A stretch of DNA of 64,000 nucleotides from Stutzerimonas stutzeri (GCA_002387205.1 DGLA01000026.1:62001-126000), one strand, 5' to 3'; positions 26,519 through 36,230 are shown, counted from the first letter of the stretch. A program made the numbers and translations. The notes: a model not told the origin generated them from the letters alone.

Positions 26519-27876
26519 CAGGCACTTCTCCGTCCACGTTTGGTCTTTGGCGTGGCGGTGCGTTGGGCTTTGATGCGTTCGAGCAACAGGCTGGCCGGTT
26601 CGTCGTTGGGGTCTTGTGGGACCAGCTCGCCTCTGAAGGCCTTGGCGAGGATGCTTTGAGTCAGCCGGTCGATGCGCGCCTGAGCGGCTTTGACGCGGGC
26701 TTCGAGCTGCTCGGCGAATGCGAAGAGTTGCTCGACGCGGCGGACTATTTCGGTTTGTTCTTCAATCGAGGGCAATCCAAAGCGGAAGGCGGCTAGTTTC
26801 TTAGCGTTGATGTTCGACTGGCTGACACCATCGGTCTTCACCTGCCAGCAGTAGTGTCTTCCCTGAGGGCTGTTCAGGCAGTAATTCAAGAAGTCAGCAT
26901 TGAGTTGCTCCGAGCACCTTACTCGGATTAGGTAGCCCGCATAAATTGCTTGCCTCTCGCCTTTGTAAATAGCGGTCTTGCCTACTAGCTCAGGACTATT
27001 TGTTCGGTTGAACAACACGTCGCCTGGATGTAGTGCGTATTTTTTGATTTCTTGTTGATCGGTAGAAAAAACCAAGTCGCCCCAATCAAGTCGGCCACCT
27101 TGGATATTTCCCATGCGAAGTACTGGAGTATCGCCGCTTGGTTTTGACTTGGCTGAGCTTCCATACGAAAAGTCCTGTGCGACGTCCCCAAGGCTAACTT
27201 CGGGCCACGCAAAGCCGGTGGAGGTGTTCGCGTCCGAGGTATGCAAGTCGGTCTGGCTGAGGTTTTGCTTTCGCCACTCCTCCGTCAACCGCCCCGAAAC
27301 GGCGGCGGCGAGGACTGATTGGCGGAAGCGCTTGAGCAGCGCGGGGATGCCGTCGATGCGGGCTTTCAGGGTATCGACCTGGGCCAGCAGTTCATCGAGC
27401 TTGGCTGCGATGCGGGTTTGTTCGGCTGCTGGGGGCAGCGGAACAGGCGCTTTAGAAAAAATGCTTTTATTTACGATGGAGATCGTTGTGGCAGAAGACT
27501 GCGCTTCGAGCCATGGTCTCAATGTCTTGGAATAATGAAATACGTAGGCCGGGTCGATGCCATTGTCGGGAATCAAAGCGTTGATTTGCTGATTTGTGGC
27601 TGATGTCGTTGTGGTTAGACCAACTTTCCCCAAGTTTCCGATACAGGTCACTACGATGCTTTGCGGCGGCAGACTAGGGACTTCTGCAGCGCCGGCATCC
27701 GTCAGAAAAGTTTCTGTCGTGCGTACTGGACCTGAATGGTCGAGATCGCCCGGTTTGATGAAGGGAATACTTCCACCGTAGAAGTTAGCCTTCTTTGTAC
27801 TTGGGGTTTTACCTGTAACGATATGGCCTATGTCGGCTAAGCTGCAAACAGCCCAGCCATCCGGCAACCCAATCAT
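26518..27876 (-). CDS. hsdS: type I restriction-modification specificity subunit
   Basis: HsdS chooses the DNA site for the HsdM methylase and HsdR nuclease. The 452-residue protein has the classic two-part plan: first target-recognition domain (about 1-150, starting LPDGWAVCSLADIG), a conserved helical spacer (LPPAAEQTRIAAKLDELLAQVDTL.. to RFRQSVLAAAVSG), second recognition domain (about 225-370, starting WPEVSLGDVA), and a second conserved helix region (SIEEQTEIVRRVEQLFAFAE.. to LTQSILAKAFRGELV). Base composition falls in the recognition domains compared with flanking genes, as is common for exchanged specificity modules. The ATG overlaps the hsdM stop by 4 bp. Confidence 0.95.
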   Translation of the reverse strand: MIGLPDGWAVCSLADIGHIVTGKTPSTKKANFYGGSIPFIKPGDLDHSGPVRTTETFLTDAGAAEVPSLPPQSIVVTCIGNLGKVGLTTTTSATNQQINALIPDNGIDPAYVFHYSKTLRPWLEAQSSATTISIVNKSIFSKAPVPLPPAAEQTRIAAKLDELLAQVDTLKARIDGIPALLKRFRQSVLAAAVSGRLTEEWRKQNLSQTDLHTSDANTSTGFAWPEVSLGDVAQDFSYGSSAKSKPSGDTPVLRMGNIQGGRLDWGDLVFSTDQQEIKKYALHPGDVLFNRTNSPELVGKTAIYKGERQAIYAGYLIRVRCSEQLNADFLNYCLNSPQGRHYCWQVKTDGVSQSNINAKKLAAFRFGLPSIEEQTEIVRRVEQLFAFAEQLEARVKAAQARIDRLTQSILAKAFRGELVPQDPNDEPASLLLERIKAQRTATPKTKRGRRSA

Positions 27877-29492
27877 CCCCGCTCCCCCACTTCCAGCTTC
27901 TCGCTTCGAGCTTCCGGCTGCTCAAACCCCATCACCTCTGCCATCAACTGCTTCTGTGCCACCACTTCATCCCCCGCGCCCAATGCCTGCATCAGCGCTT
28001 CCAGCTCATGCAGCGCCTCGGTCAGTTCGGCCATGGCTTCGCCGGCCAGCACTTCCGGGGCGGGAAGGTCGGCGGCGTCGAGGCTGCTATCGTCCTTGAG
28101 CCAGCTGATATCCAGCGAGTCGCCGCGTTCGCGGATCTGCTCACGGGTAAAGCAGCGGAAGCGGCTGGCCTCGCCAAGGGTCGCTCCCGGCGTCCTGCCT
28201 CCCGCGACATTGGCACTTCCCTGTGCGGCACCCTCGACGTTCTCGGCGCGCGGGCTCCCGCCGTTCGGGTCCTTGCCATAGGCGTCCTCGAATGGCTTGA
28301 GGTGGGTGGGGCCGAAGGGGGTGCGCTTGCCGAAGCTGGGCATGTTGCTGCGCAGGTCATAGATCCATACGCGGCTGGTGCAGCGCTCTTCCTGGCGTGG
28401 GTTGTCGGCCGTGCCTTTCTGGAAGAACAGCACGTTGGTCTTCACTCCCTGGGCGTAGAAGATGCCGGTGGGCAGGCGCAGGATGGTGTGCAGGTTGCAC
28501 TTGTCCATCAGGTCGCGGCGCACCTCGGTGCCGACGCCGGCCTCGAACAAGACGTTGTCCGGCAGCACCACGGCGGCGCGCCCGCCGGGCTTGAGGCCGC
28601 GGTAAATATGCTGCAGAAAGGCCAGCTGTTTGTTGCCGGTGCGGTAGGTGAGGTCGTCGCGGGTCGGCCCGCCGCCGCCCTTGGCGGTGCCGAATGGCGG
28701 GTTGGAGAGGATGATGTCCACCTTCGGCAGCCCCGCGCCGGTCTGGCCGAGGGCGTTGCCGAGGTGCACGACGCCCTCGGCGTCGCCTTCCATGCCGTGC
28801 AGCAGGCAGTTCATCAGCGCCAGCCGGCGTGTGCCAGACACCAGCTCGACACCCACGTAGGCCTCGGTGCGCTGGAAGCGGCGGGCCTTGTCGTCGAGGT
28901 CGTAGAGGTCATCGGTGTGCTGCTTGATGTAGGCGTCGGCGGCGATGAGAAAGCCTGCGGTGCCGGCGGCCGGGTCCTGAATGGTCTCGCCCGGCTGCGG
29001 CTTGATGCAGCGGATGATGCTGTCGATCAGCGGGCGCGGGGTGAAGTACTGGCCGGCACCGGATTTGGTCTCGCTGGCGTTCTTCTCCAGCAGGCCTTCG
29101 TAGAGATCGCCAAGGCCATCCTCGCGGGCGCTGAACCAGTCGATGCCGTCGAGGCTCTTGATCAGTTGCTCGAGGTGGCGCGGCTCCTTCAGGCGCGTCT
29201 GCGCATCGGCATAGATGGCGGCGATCAGCGGGTCCGGGTTATTGCCGAGGTCCAGCAGCATGCGCTTGTAGTGATCGAGCAGATTGGTTCCGGACTTGTA
29301 GGCCAGGTCCGGCCAGCGTGCGCCTTCGGGCAGCTTGTGGCCGAAGCTGTCGTTGTTCTGGACCTGCTCGTATTCCATTTTGATGAACAGCAGCAGCACC
29401 AGCTCGGTGACGTAGTCGCTGTAATTGATGCCGTCGTCGCGCAGGACGTCGCAGAGGTTCCAGAGCTTCTGGACGATATCGGAATTGGTCAT
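27873..29492 (-). CDS. hsdM: type I restriction-modification DNA methyltransferase subunit
   Basis: N6-adenine methyltransferase of the type I system, 539 residues. It has the N-terminal HsdM helical domain (about 1-140), the SAM-binding segment (GETIQDPAAGTAGFLIAAD) and the catalytic motif SNPPFG. The last ~20 residues (QPEARSEKLEVGERG) are encoded by four degenerate 7-bp units (27890-27917) of the same kind as the intergenic heptad elements elsewhere in the window, so the C-terminus has been extended into such a repeat. It overlaps hsdS by 4 bp and lies 65 bp downstream of the small gene at 29558. Confidence 0.95.
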   Translation of the reverse strand: MTNSDIVQKLWNLCDVLRDDGINYSDYVTELVLLLFIKMEYEQVQNNDSFGHKLPEGARWPDLAYKSGTNLLDHYKRMLLDLGNNPDPLIAAIYADAQTRLKEPRHLEQLIKSLDGIDWFSAREDGLGDLYEGLLEKNASETKSGAGQYFTPRPLIDSIIRCIKPQPGETIQDPAAGTAGFLIAADAYIKQHTDDLYDLDDKARRFQRTEAYVGVELVSGTRRLALMNCLLHGMEGDAEGVVHLGNALGQTGAGLPKVDIILSNPPFGTAKGGGGPTRDDLTYRTGNKQLAFLQHIYRGLKPGGRAAVVLPDNVLFEAGVGTEVRRDLMDKCNLHTILRLPTGIFYAQGVKTNVLFFQKGTADNPRQEERCTSRVWIYDLRSNMPSFGKRTPFGPTHLKPFEDAYGKDPNGGSPRAENVEGAAQGSANVAGGRTPGATLGEASRFRCFTREQIRERGDSLDISWLKDDSSLDAADLPAPEVLAGEAMAELTEALHELEALMQALGAGDEVVAQKQLMAEVMGFEQPEARSEKLEVGERG

Positions 29493-29557
29493 GGGGTACC
29501 TGTGGCGAAAGTGTTAGAGGCGCCGGGTTATTCGACGCATCGGTGTGTTGTGCCTGT

Positions 29558-30013
29558 TCAGTCTTGGGCGGCGTCCTGTTCAGCCTGTAGCGCGCGGCCG
29601 GCGGCGGTCAGGCGGTAGCGTTGCTTGCTGCTGGTGGGCTTGTCCGGAATGGTCGTCTCGACCAGGCCAAGCGCCAGCAGCGGAGCCAGTACCTGTTGGC
29701 GGAACTTGCTGCGGTTACTGCGCCCGGTGAACGCCATCAGCTCGGGGGTGGCGTGCTCGCCGGTCATCCTGCGCAATAGCGCTAGTTGCTCCTGCTTCAA
29801 GCGGGGAGGGGCGTCGACCTGTTCCGAGGCGGGTCTGGACTTGGCCCCGACCTGGTCCCGACTTGGCCCCGACTTGGTCCCGACTTGGTCCCTACCTGGT
29901 CCCGAAGCAGTCCCGCTTTCCTGAGGCCGCTGAATCACCACCCTGAACTGGTTGCCCTCCCGGTCGTCGCGCAAAACATCAGGGACGAGAACAGCATCCG
30001 TTCGGTTGGCCAT
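29558..30013 (-). CDS. small winged-helix-like protein with internal 11-bp tandem repeat
   Basis: A 151-residue protein within the hsd operon, start ATG 30011-30013. The N-terminal ~40 residues (MANRTDAVLVPDVLRDD..) are followed by a repetitive linker with an 11-residue period (RDQVGTKSGPS..). A C-terminal ~75-residue domain (RMTGEHATPELMAFTGRSNR, PLLALGLVETTIPDKPTSSK, YRLTAAGR) looks like the winged-helix end of Fic/AlbA-type regulators. The linker DNA consists of 11-bp units, so loss or gain of one unit shifts the frame. It may regulate the operon or be a truncated Fic/ATPase-associated protein. The function is not established. Confidence 0.65.
   Translation of the reverse strand: MANRTDAVLVPDVLRDDREGNQFRVVIQRPQESGTASGPGRDQVGTKSGPSRDQVGAKSRPASEQVDAPPRLKQEQLALLRRMTGEHATPELMAFTGRSNRSKFRQQVLAPLLALGLVETTIPDKPTSSKQRYRLTAAGRALQAEQDAAQD
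29838..29903. repeat. six tandem 11-bp repeats inside a coding sequence
   Basis: Units of the form GACTTGGTCCC or GACTTGGCCCC repeat six times without gaps, with a seventh degenerate unit to 29914. Because 11 is not a multiple of three, three units encode 11 residues and the protein repeats every 11 residues. Unit-number changes alter the reading frame, which is typical of phase-variable loci. Confidence 0.9.
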
Positions 30014-30035
30014 GGGGACTCGCTTCAAACAGTAC

Positions 30036-31040
30036 TCAGTGGGCGGCGCACTGAGGTGCTTGCCAGAAGGGGTCGTCTTGCCAGCGCCGCGGAAAACCCA
30101 TGGCAAGGAGATCGATCTCGTGGAACTCGTTTAGGAGCTCATGCAGGCGCTGGTCCCAACTGGTGTGCGGGCTCGTCTGGCGCATCATGTGGTTCAGAAT
30201 GGATAGCACCGGGTACATGCGCTTGTGCGTGCCTACCTTCAGGTGCTCGGGCCATACGAACCTGGGCTTTTCCGGCAGCTTGGGCCTGATACCTAATTCG
30301 CGGTTCCATAGGCGAGCGTGGTGGGCGCAGATGTTTCGGATAGTGGTCAGGGTGTGCAGCCACGACTCCAGCAGCGGCGCTACTAAATTCAAACGCCGCG
30401 CGATGGCTTTGCGGTCGGCATCGTGTGCCAAGCCCGCGTATAGATGGGACAGGTCCCCGAGCGTTAGCTCTTCCACCATGGCCCAGCCTGGCATGAGTTC
30501 CGGCTCACAGTAGGTCAGCGGATAGTGGCGCGCATAGCTCTCATAGGCGCGCTGTCGCTTAAGGTGCGCCTTACGCTCATCGTCCGGAAGCCGGTCGATG
30601 TTCTGACACTCGCGTGCATAGTCCCGTAATGCGCGCTCTTGTTTATCGCGGACGGTATTGAGCAGGCGTTCATGGTTGTACTGGCGTTTAAAAACTCGGG
30701 CATCCAGATACCAATGAACACCACGGCTGGGCCCCATGTGGTTGCTGATCACTGCGCGAGCCGCCACCTCTACCCGCTCTACGGCATCCATCACCAGCAG
30801 CCGCAGGCGGCGGTCAAAGTCGTAAAGGCGAGTCAGGCTGCGGAAACCCACGTCGGAACGAAAGCCATGCTGTGGATCGTCGGCGAGCTGAAAGGGGCGC
30901 ATATACGGCGTCAAACGAAAGAAGCTGACCGCTTCCAGAAAATGCCGGGCGCGCGCTTCGTCCTGGATCTGCAGGCCGCGTGCTTTGAGCAAGGCGATCT
31001 GCTCGCCAATGTCAATAGCGGGTTTGTCGAAGGTTCTCAT
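30036..31040 (-). CDS. Abi_2 family abortive-infection protein with HEPN motif
   Basis: A 334-residue protein of the AbiD/AbiF-type Abi_2 family: FDKPAIDIGEQIALLKARGL, HFLEAVSFFRLTPYMRPF, LYDFDRRLRLLVMDAVERVE and YLDARVF. The RNICAH motif (Arg235-x4-His240) is the R-x4-H of HEPN ribonucleases, so an RNA-cutting growth-arrest role on phage infection is likely. I start at the ATG 31038-31040; the longer frame upstream lacks resemblance. It lies between hsdR and hsdM on the same strand, a common place for extra defence genes in type I loci. Confidence 0.88.
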   Translation of the reverse strand: MRTFDKPAIDIGEQIALLKARGLQIQDEARARHFLEAVSFFRLTPYMRPFQLADDPQHGFRSDVGFRSLTRLYDFDRRLRLLVMDAVERVEVAARAVISNHMGPSRGVHWYLDARVFKRQYNHERLLNTVRDKQERALRDYARECQNIDRLPDDERKAHLKRQRAYESYARHYPLTYCEPELMPGWAMVEELTLGDLSHLYAGLAHDADRKAIARRLNLVAPLLESWLHTLTTIRNICAHHARLWNRELGIRPKLPEKPRFVWPEHLKVGTHKRMYPVLSILNHMMRQTSPHTSWDQRLHELLNEFHEIDLLAMGFPRRWQDDPFWQAPQCAAH

Positions 31041-31186
31041 GCGACAAAACCTACAGGCATAAAAAAACCCGCTCAATTTGTGCGTAACTGCCGAGGCGGT
31101 CATAGGCATGGCGGGTGTATTGCGCACAAGCCTATTCACTACGGTGGTTTTTTGCAAGAGCCGGGGTTTGAAGGTGATTACCGGTT

Positions 31187-34100
31187 TCAACTTGCTTGCG
31201 TCCATAGGTGGCCGTTGATTTCTTCCAGAACCACAGCGAGGTGCCCGCCAAGCATCTTGTCCAACCGGGTGCTGCCGCCGTCGTTCCGGAACGCCTCGCC
31301 GATCTGCTTTTCGTCGATCACCACCTCATGCACGAGTTGCTTGGCCAGGCGCTCCAGCCACTTGCGCTGGACTGGCGTCCATTGCTGCAGGGTGTAAATC
31401 TTCTCCATGGCCTTGGCGACGCGTTGCTCGAATGGCAGCAGGGCTTCGCCGAGGGCGGCGCGGCGGATGAAGCCGACGATGCTGGCGGCGATCTCCTGGT
31501 TGGTCTGGTTGCGCCATGCGCTTTGCAGATTCACTTCGCTATATCCATTCCCATCGAGCAGCAGGCGCACCTCGCGCAACTGCTCTCGGGTCAGGTCCTG
31601 CGGGCGATTGACCACCACACCGAGGGCCACCGACTGGTTGAGCTGGTTCCGGATGAAATCGTTGAAGCTTTCCAAATAGTCGGCGGGCTTCTGGTTGGCG
31701 CCGTAGTTCTGCTCGCGGACCATCAGCTCGTCCGTGTGGGTGGAGATCACCGGGTAGTTTTCCGAGCCGAGCAGGGCATTGACGGTGGCGAGCTGGTCGA
31801 GCAGCTGGCTGTGCTGACGGATGAACTGCGCGGCCTGCTGCGGGCCGAGCCCGTGCAGGTGCTGGTGCAGTTTGTCCGGCGCCACGCCCCAGGCGTCTTC
31901 CAATTCGGCGAGTTTGCTCTTGAGGGTCGGTTTGCTCTCGGCCTTGTGGCTGGCCTTGCGCAGGATGCGCATCACCCGCTGGCTGAGCTGGTCGAGCACA
32001 TCATGGGCATGACTGCTGTCGGGCTGGCTGCCGGGCGCGTCGAGGCTGGCGGGATTGGTCAGCTCGCTGACCAGCTGTTCCAGGCTGATGCTCGGGTCTT
32101 TCACCAGCGGCTTCATGGTGTCCACGGGTTCGAGGCTGGCGTACAGGTCGACCGGGTCGTAAATCCGGAACACGGTCTTGCCGATCTCGTCGCAGCGACG
32201 CGTGGCGCGGCCCTTCATCTGTTCATAGAGGATGCGCGAGCGTACCCGGCGCATGAACACCAGGTGGCAGATGCGTGGCACATCGATGCCGGTGGTGAGC
32301 AGGTCGACGGTGATGGCGATGCTCGGGTAGCGCTCGTTCTTGTACTGACGGATCAGCTGTTCGACCTTGTCGCTCTGCCCGGTGATGATCTGCACGGCGG
32401 CCTGGTTGTAGTCATCGCCGTGAACGTCTTTGAAGGCTTCGTCGAGCAGGTTCTTCACGCGCTCGGCGTGGGCCTGGTTGACGCAGAAGATCATCGCTTT
32501 CTCATCGCCTGAAGGGTCCAGTTCCTGGGCCAGCTGCTCGCAAATGACCTTGTCGAAACCGGGGGTGATCACGCGGCGGTTGAAGGACTCGATCTCGAAA
32601 TCAAGCTCGTCCTCCAGTTCCGCCACGTCCACCTCGCCAGTGGCAGTATCGATGATGCTAACGCTCTCGCCCTTGGCGAAGTGAATGCCGTTCTGGCTGA
32701 GTAGGGTCTGGTAGCGGATCGGCGGTTCGTGGTCGATCAGCCAGTCGTCGGCCACCGCTTCGCGATAGCTGTAGGTGAAGATCGGCGCGCCGAACACTTC
32801 GCTGGTGTGCTTGGCCGGCGTAGCGGTGAGGCCGATGCGGCAGGCGTCGAAGTAATCAAGCACGCGGCGGTACTGCGAGAGGTACTGGCTGAAGTCGCGT
32901 ACCGCCAGCTCGCCTTCGGTCATCTCCTGGTCGAGGGTGTAACCGCGGTGGGCTTCGTCGACGATGATGCAGTCGAAGGCGTCTATGGGCGGCGGGTTGT
33001 CCGACTGGAAGATGCGCCGGACCATGGCCTGCACAGTGGCGACCTGAACGCGCGTTTCGGCCTCGGCAGCCATGTCGCCCAGCTCCTTGATGTCATAGAT
33101 CTACGCGAGCGTATGGTTCTGCTCGAGCGTCGCTTCGTTGAACGCCTCGATAGCCTGCTGACCCAGGGCGCTGCGGTCGACCAGAAAGAGGATACGGCGG
33201 AAGCGTTCGGCCTTCAGCAGGCGGTACATCAGGCCGATGATGGTGCGCGTCTTGCCAGTGCCGGTGGCCATGGCCAGCAGGCATTGGCGGCGGTTGTCGG
33301 CGAGCGCCTGCTCGACGGCGCGAATGGCATTTTCCTGATAGTCGCGCAGCTTGAGGTAGGCGAAGCCTTCTTGCTGGAGTTTCGCTTCGGCCTCCTCGCG
33401 GCTGCGTTTGAGCAGGTCGCGCAGACCGTCAGGCGTGTGGAAGTCCTGCAGCGGACGGCGCAGGTTGGCCGGGCTGCGCAGGTCTCTGAACCAGGTGCCG
33501 GACTGTTCGGCGAGCTGCTTGATGTACGGGCGGCCATTGCAAGCGAAGGCGAACGGGACCTTGAAGTGGCCGCCCTGGCCGTCCGCCCAGCCAGCGCCTG
33601 GACCGGCCGGCTGCAGGTCGCCGGCGATGATCAGCTGCCGCGAATAGCGCTCGGCCTGGGGGATGCGGTCGGCAATGTTGATGCGCTTGCGTTTGGCTTC
33701 AACGATGGCAACCGGGGTGAGACCGGCGAACAGCAAGTAGTCGGCGTTTTCTTTCGGCTTGCTCGTCGGCCACTCGGCAATGGCTTTGTTCTTACCTTTC
33801 TCCGGGCGCGCCCCCTTGCCATAGGTAAGATCGAGCGAGTCGGCTTCCCAGCCGGCGTCGTTCAACTGCTGGTCGATGAGGATGCGGGTGAGGTCTTCGT
33901 TCAGGTCGAAGTGGCTGGTGGCCTGCTGAGTCTTGTGGGTGACCTGCTGGGCGGCCTGCGGCTGGGTGGCCAGTTGTCGCTGAAGCGTCTTGAGGCTCTG
34001 TTCGTGTTCGCTGCGCAGTTTGTTGAGTGCGGCTTCGTGCTTGGCAGCCAGTTGCTTATGGCTGCGAGATTCGGCATCCATCTGACTGGCAAGAACAGCG

Positions 34101-34651
34101 TATTCCTCGGCTTCACGCTTGAGCAGTTCAGCCAGCTGCTGGTTACTCTCCAATTGCTGACTGGATTCGCTGAGCTGGGCTTTGAGCTGTTCGATCTGGC
34201 TTTGCAGGTCGCGTAGCGGGGCGCTGGGGTCGCTGGGGATGACGAAAGGGCCGGCTTTGAAATTGCTGCCGGCCTTACCGAGTGCCTTGTGGTACCAGAT
34301 ACACAGTTCCCGGGCGACCTTCAGCCCATCCAGAGCTTCGCGATGCTGAGTGCGGAACTGGTGAGTGGCCTTGTTGCCCTCGATGCGCAGCGTGTGGAAC
34401 AGGTTGCGGATGTTTCCGTCGAGCTGGATCTCGCGGCTCAGTCGGTACAGCAGGTCTGACTGCGAGATGGTGGCGACCAGCTCGATACCGGCCCGCGCCG
34501 CCAGATCCTGCGCAAGTGCCTCGCCGAGCTGACGCAACTTGATCAGCGTGGTGTTGGGGTCGCTGGCGAATGCCCGCTCGGCCGTGCTGGCGAGCTGGAG
34601 GAAGACCGGGTCGTGTTCCTTGAGAAAGTCGAAGTTACTGCTTTCGGCCAT
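31187..34651 (-). pseudogene. hsdR: type I restriction subunit hsdR interrupted by an in-frame TAG
   Basis: The gene would encode about 1154 residues from the ATG at 34649-34651 (MAESSNFDFLKEHDP; AAGGGA upstream). The N-terminal half has the nuclease core (ENADYLLFAGL .. VAIVEAKRKR), a coiled coil, and Walker A MATGTGKT. Codon 517 is TAG (33101-33103) in HTLA-stop-IYDIKELGD; the frame continues unchanged with DEAH (IIVDEAHRGY) and the other helicase motifs, so one base change, probably CAG to TAG, explains the break. AAGGAG at 33083-33088 sits 9 nt before an ATG (33071-33073), so the C-terminal 628 residues could be made separately. The nuclease-translocase is probably inactive, unless there is readthrough or the two pieces assemble. 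Confidence 0.88.
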
Positions 34652-34820
34652 GTCCATCCCTTGAAAATCGTCCCTCGGCAATCCCGGATTGGGCCTGATT
34701 TGGACGATGATGCCAGACGAAGAGCGCCGAAGGTAATCATGGAGCCTGAAATCGGCTCAAGAGAAAAGCGGGGAGTGGCGAGGGCTGTCTTATCGACCAG
34801 GTGCAGCCGCCCTGGAAACG

Positions 34821-34848
34821 AAAAAGGCCCGCATCGCTGCGGGCCTTT
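34821..34848 (-). terminator. rho-independent terminator after tRNA-Thr
   Basis: AAAGGCCCGCA and TGCGGGCCTTT form an 11-bp stem with a 4-nt loop (34823-34848). Read leftward it is followed by a T-run (TTTTT) and so ends the tRNA transcript just before the hsdR leader. Confidence 0.88.
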
Positions 34849-34855
34849 CTGTGTA

Positions 34856-34931
<76 letters not shown>

Positions 34932-34946
34932 TAAAAGATGGGCGCC

Positions 34947-34974
34947 ATTATAGCTATTGCTCGCGGCGAGTAAA
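34947..34974 (-). promoter_or_regulatory. promoter of tRNA-Thr
   Basis: On the minus strand, TATAAT (34947-34952) is preceded at 16 bp by TTTACT (34969-34974) and followed by a GC-rich GGCGCCC discriminator. The tRNA 5' end is 15 bp downstream. This is typical of stable-RNA promoters under stringent control. Confidence 0.65.
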
Positions 34975-35018
34975 CTGTTTGTTGGCAGTTACTTGCATGA
35001 CTTTCGCGTGAGGGGCGT

Positions 35019-36230
35019 TCAATCGTCTCGTTCGGCAATCAGCAGCAGGTTGCGTGGGGTCAGTTCGGGGGGGCAAAAGGTGCCCAGGCGGATTGCATAA
35101 CCGTTCTCGGCAAGCAGCAATGCACGGTCCAGCAGCAGCCAGATCTCCAGAGGGCGGCGAAACAGGGCGCGTACAAGCTCCAGGTTGCGCACCTCGGCCA
35201 GGCGCTGCCAGCCGCGGCCTTCGAGGGTTGTCCAATCCTGATGGCCGGGGGCGGGCAGGCCTTTGAGGCTGGCGAGGTTGCGGCAGTACTGCTCGAAATC
35301 CTTTTTGAGCCAGGCGGTGGGCAGCGATGGAGTGGAGAGATAGCTATCCTCGGAGCGCAGGTCGCGCTGCAAGAGGTCGAAGCCCAGTCGCCAGGCCATC
35401 GACTGGTCGCGCTGGCGGCGTTCGCGGGCGCCGGCGGTAACTGTTTCGCTGAGTGGCAAGCCGAGATCGTCGCGTGACAACCGAAGCTCGGACCTTTGTG
35501 CCCGGCTCGATAGCGGATGGTAGTGGTCGGTGCTGATGCGGTTATAGCAGCAGGGCGCGACAGCCAGCTGTCGACATCCGCGCTCCATGCCCAGCTGCAG
35601 CAGCCGCACGTGCAGATCGCCACAGGCATGCAGGGCTACGGGTGCCTGCTCGGGACCAAGTTGTTCCGCCGCGCCTACGGCCATCACATCCTGTTGTTGA
35701 TGGTTCGCCGCGATGCCCATGCGCCTGCTCAGTTCGGCGCCACTGGTAACCAGCGCGGGGTCCCGCTCCAGGCAGGTCAGGCTGCCGCCTCTTGATACCA
35801 CCTGGCGGCCCAGGTGACCTTTTCCCGAACACCAGTCCAGCCAGTGCCGGGGGCGTTTTTCAAAGCCGAGCGCTGCCTCGAACGCCCGGATCTGTTGCCA
35901 TTTGCGCCCGGGCACATCCTCTGGCTGACGCATGGCGTCGGACTCGCGCTGGGGCAGGCTGGGCACAGCGCTCAGCGCCTTGGCTTGCTCGGCGATCCTG
36001 CTGAACGGGGCAGGCGCCGACAACCTATGAGGGGCGTTGTGGACGTCCTCGGCATCCTCTAGGGAGCGACTGCGCAGCCATCTGGCCAACTCGGGATGGT
36101 CCGCTTCCCACAGCAAGCGCAGATGCATGAATGGGCGCGGCCGCCATAGCGCCTGATAGTGCAAGAGGAACGCGTCGAGCTGCTCGAAGCGGTCTACAAG
36201 GTGGGCTTGGCTGAGAGTGGGGTCGGGCAT
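35019..36230 (-). CDS. SAM-dependent methyltransferase (Methyltransf_32-like)
   Basis: A 403-residue protein whose central part is a class I methyltransferase: WLDWCSGKGHLGRQV (SAM loop), LTCLERDPALV (acidic ribose-binding end), VALHACGDLHVRLL and VAPCCYNRIS. The H-A-C-G-D and C-C-Y motifs are those of the METTL25/Methyltransf_32-like group, whose members include RNA and protein methyltransferases. The N-terminal ~130 residues are helical and not recognised. It stands alone between tRNA-Thr and the TRAP genes. The substrate is unknown. Confidence 0.8.
   Translation of the reverse strand: MPDPTLSQAHLVDRFEQLDAFLLHYQALWRPRPFMHLRLLWEADHPELARWLRSRSLEDAEDVHNAPHRLSAPAPFSRIAEQAKALSAVPSLPQRESDAMRQPEDVPGRKWQQIRAFEAALGFEKRPRHWLDWCSGKGHLGRQVVSRGGSLTCLERDPALVTSGAELSRRMGIAANHQQQDVMAVGAAEQLGPEQAPVALHACGDLHVRLLQLGMERGCRQLAVAPCCYNRISTDHYHPLSSRAQRSELRLSRDDLGLPLSETVTAGARERRQRDQSMAWRLGFDLLQRDLRSEDSYLSTPSLPTAWLKKDFEQYCRNLASLKGLPAPGHQDWTTLEGRGWQRLAEVRNLELVRALFRRPLEIWLLLDRALLLAENGYAIRLGTFCPPELTPRNLLLIAERDD

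Noticed and set aside
31041..31205. Extension of the Abi gene to 31205
   Set aside because: The added 55 codons lie in an intergenic stretch with poly-T runs and lack Abi_2 resemblance; family similarity begins at the ATG at 31040.
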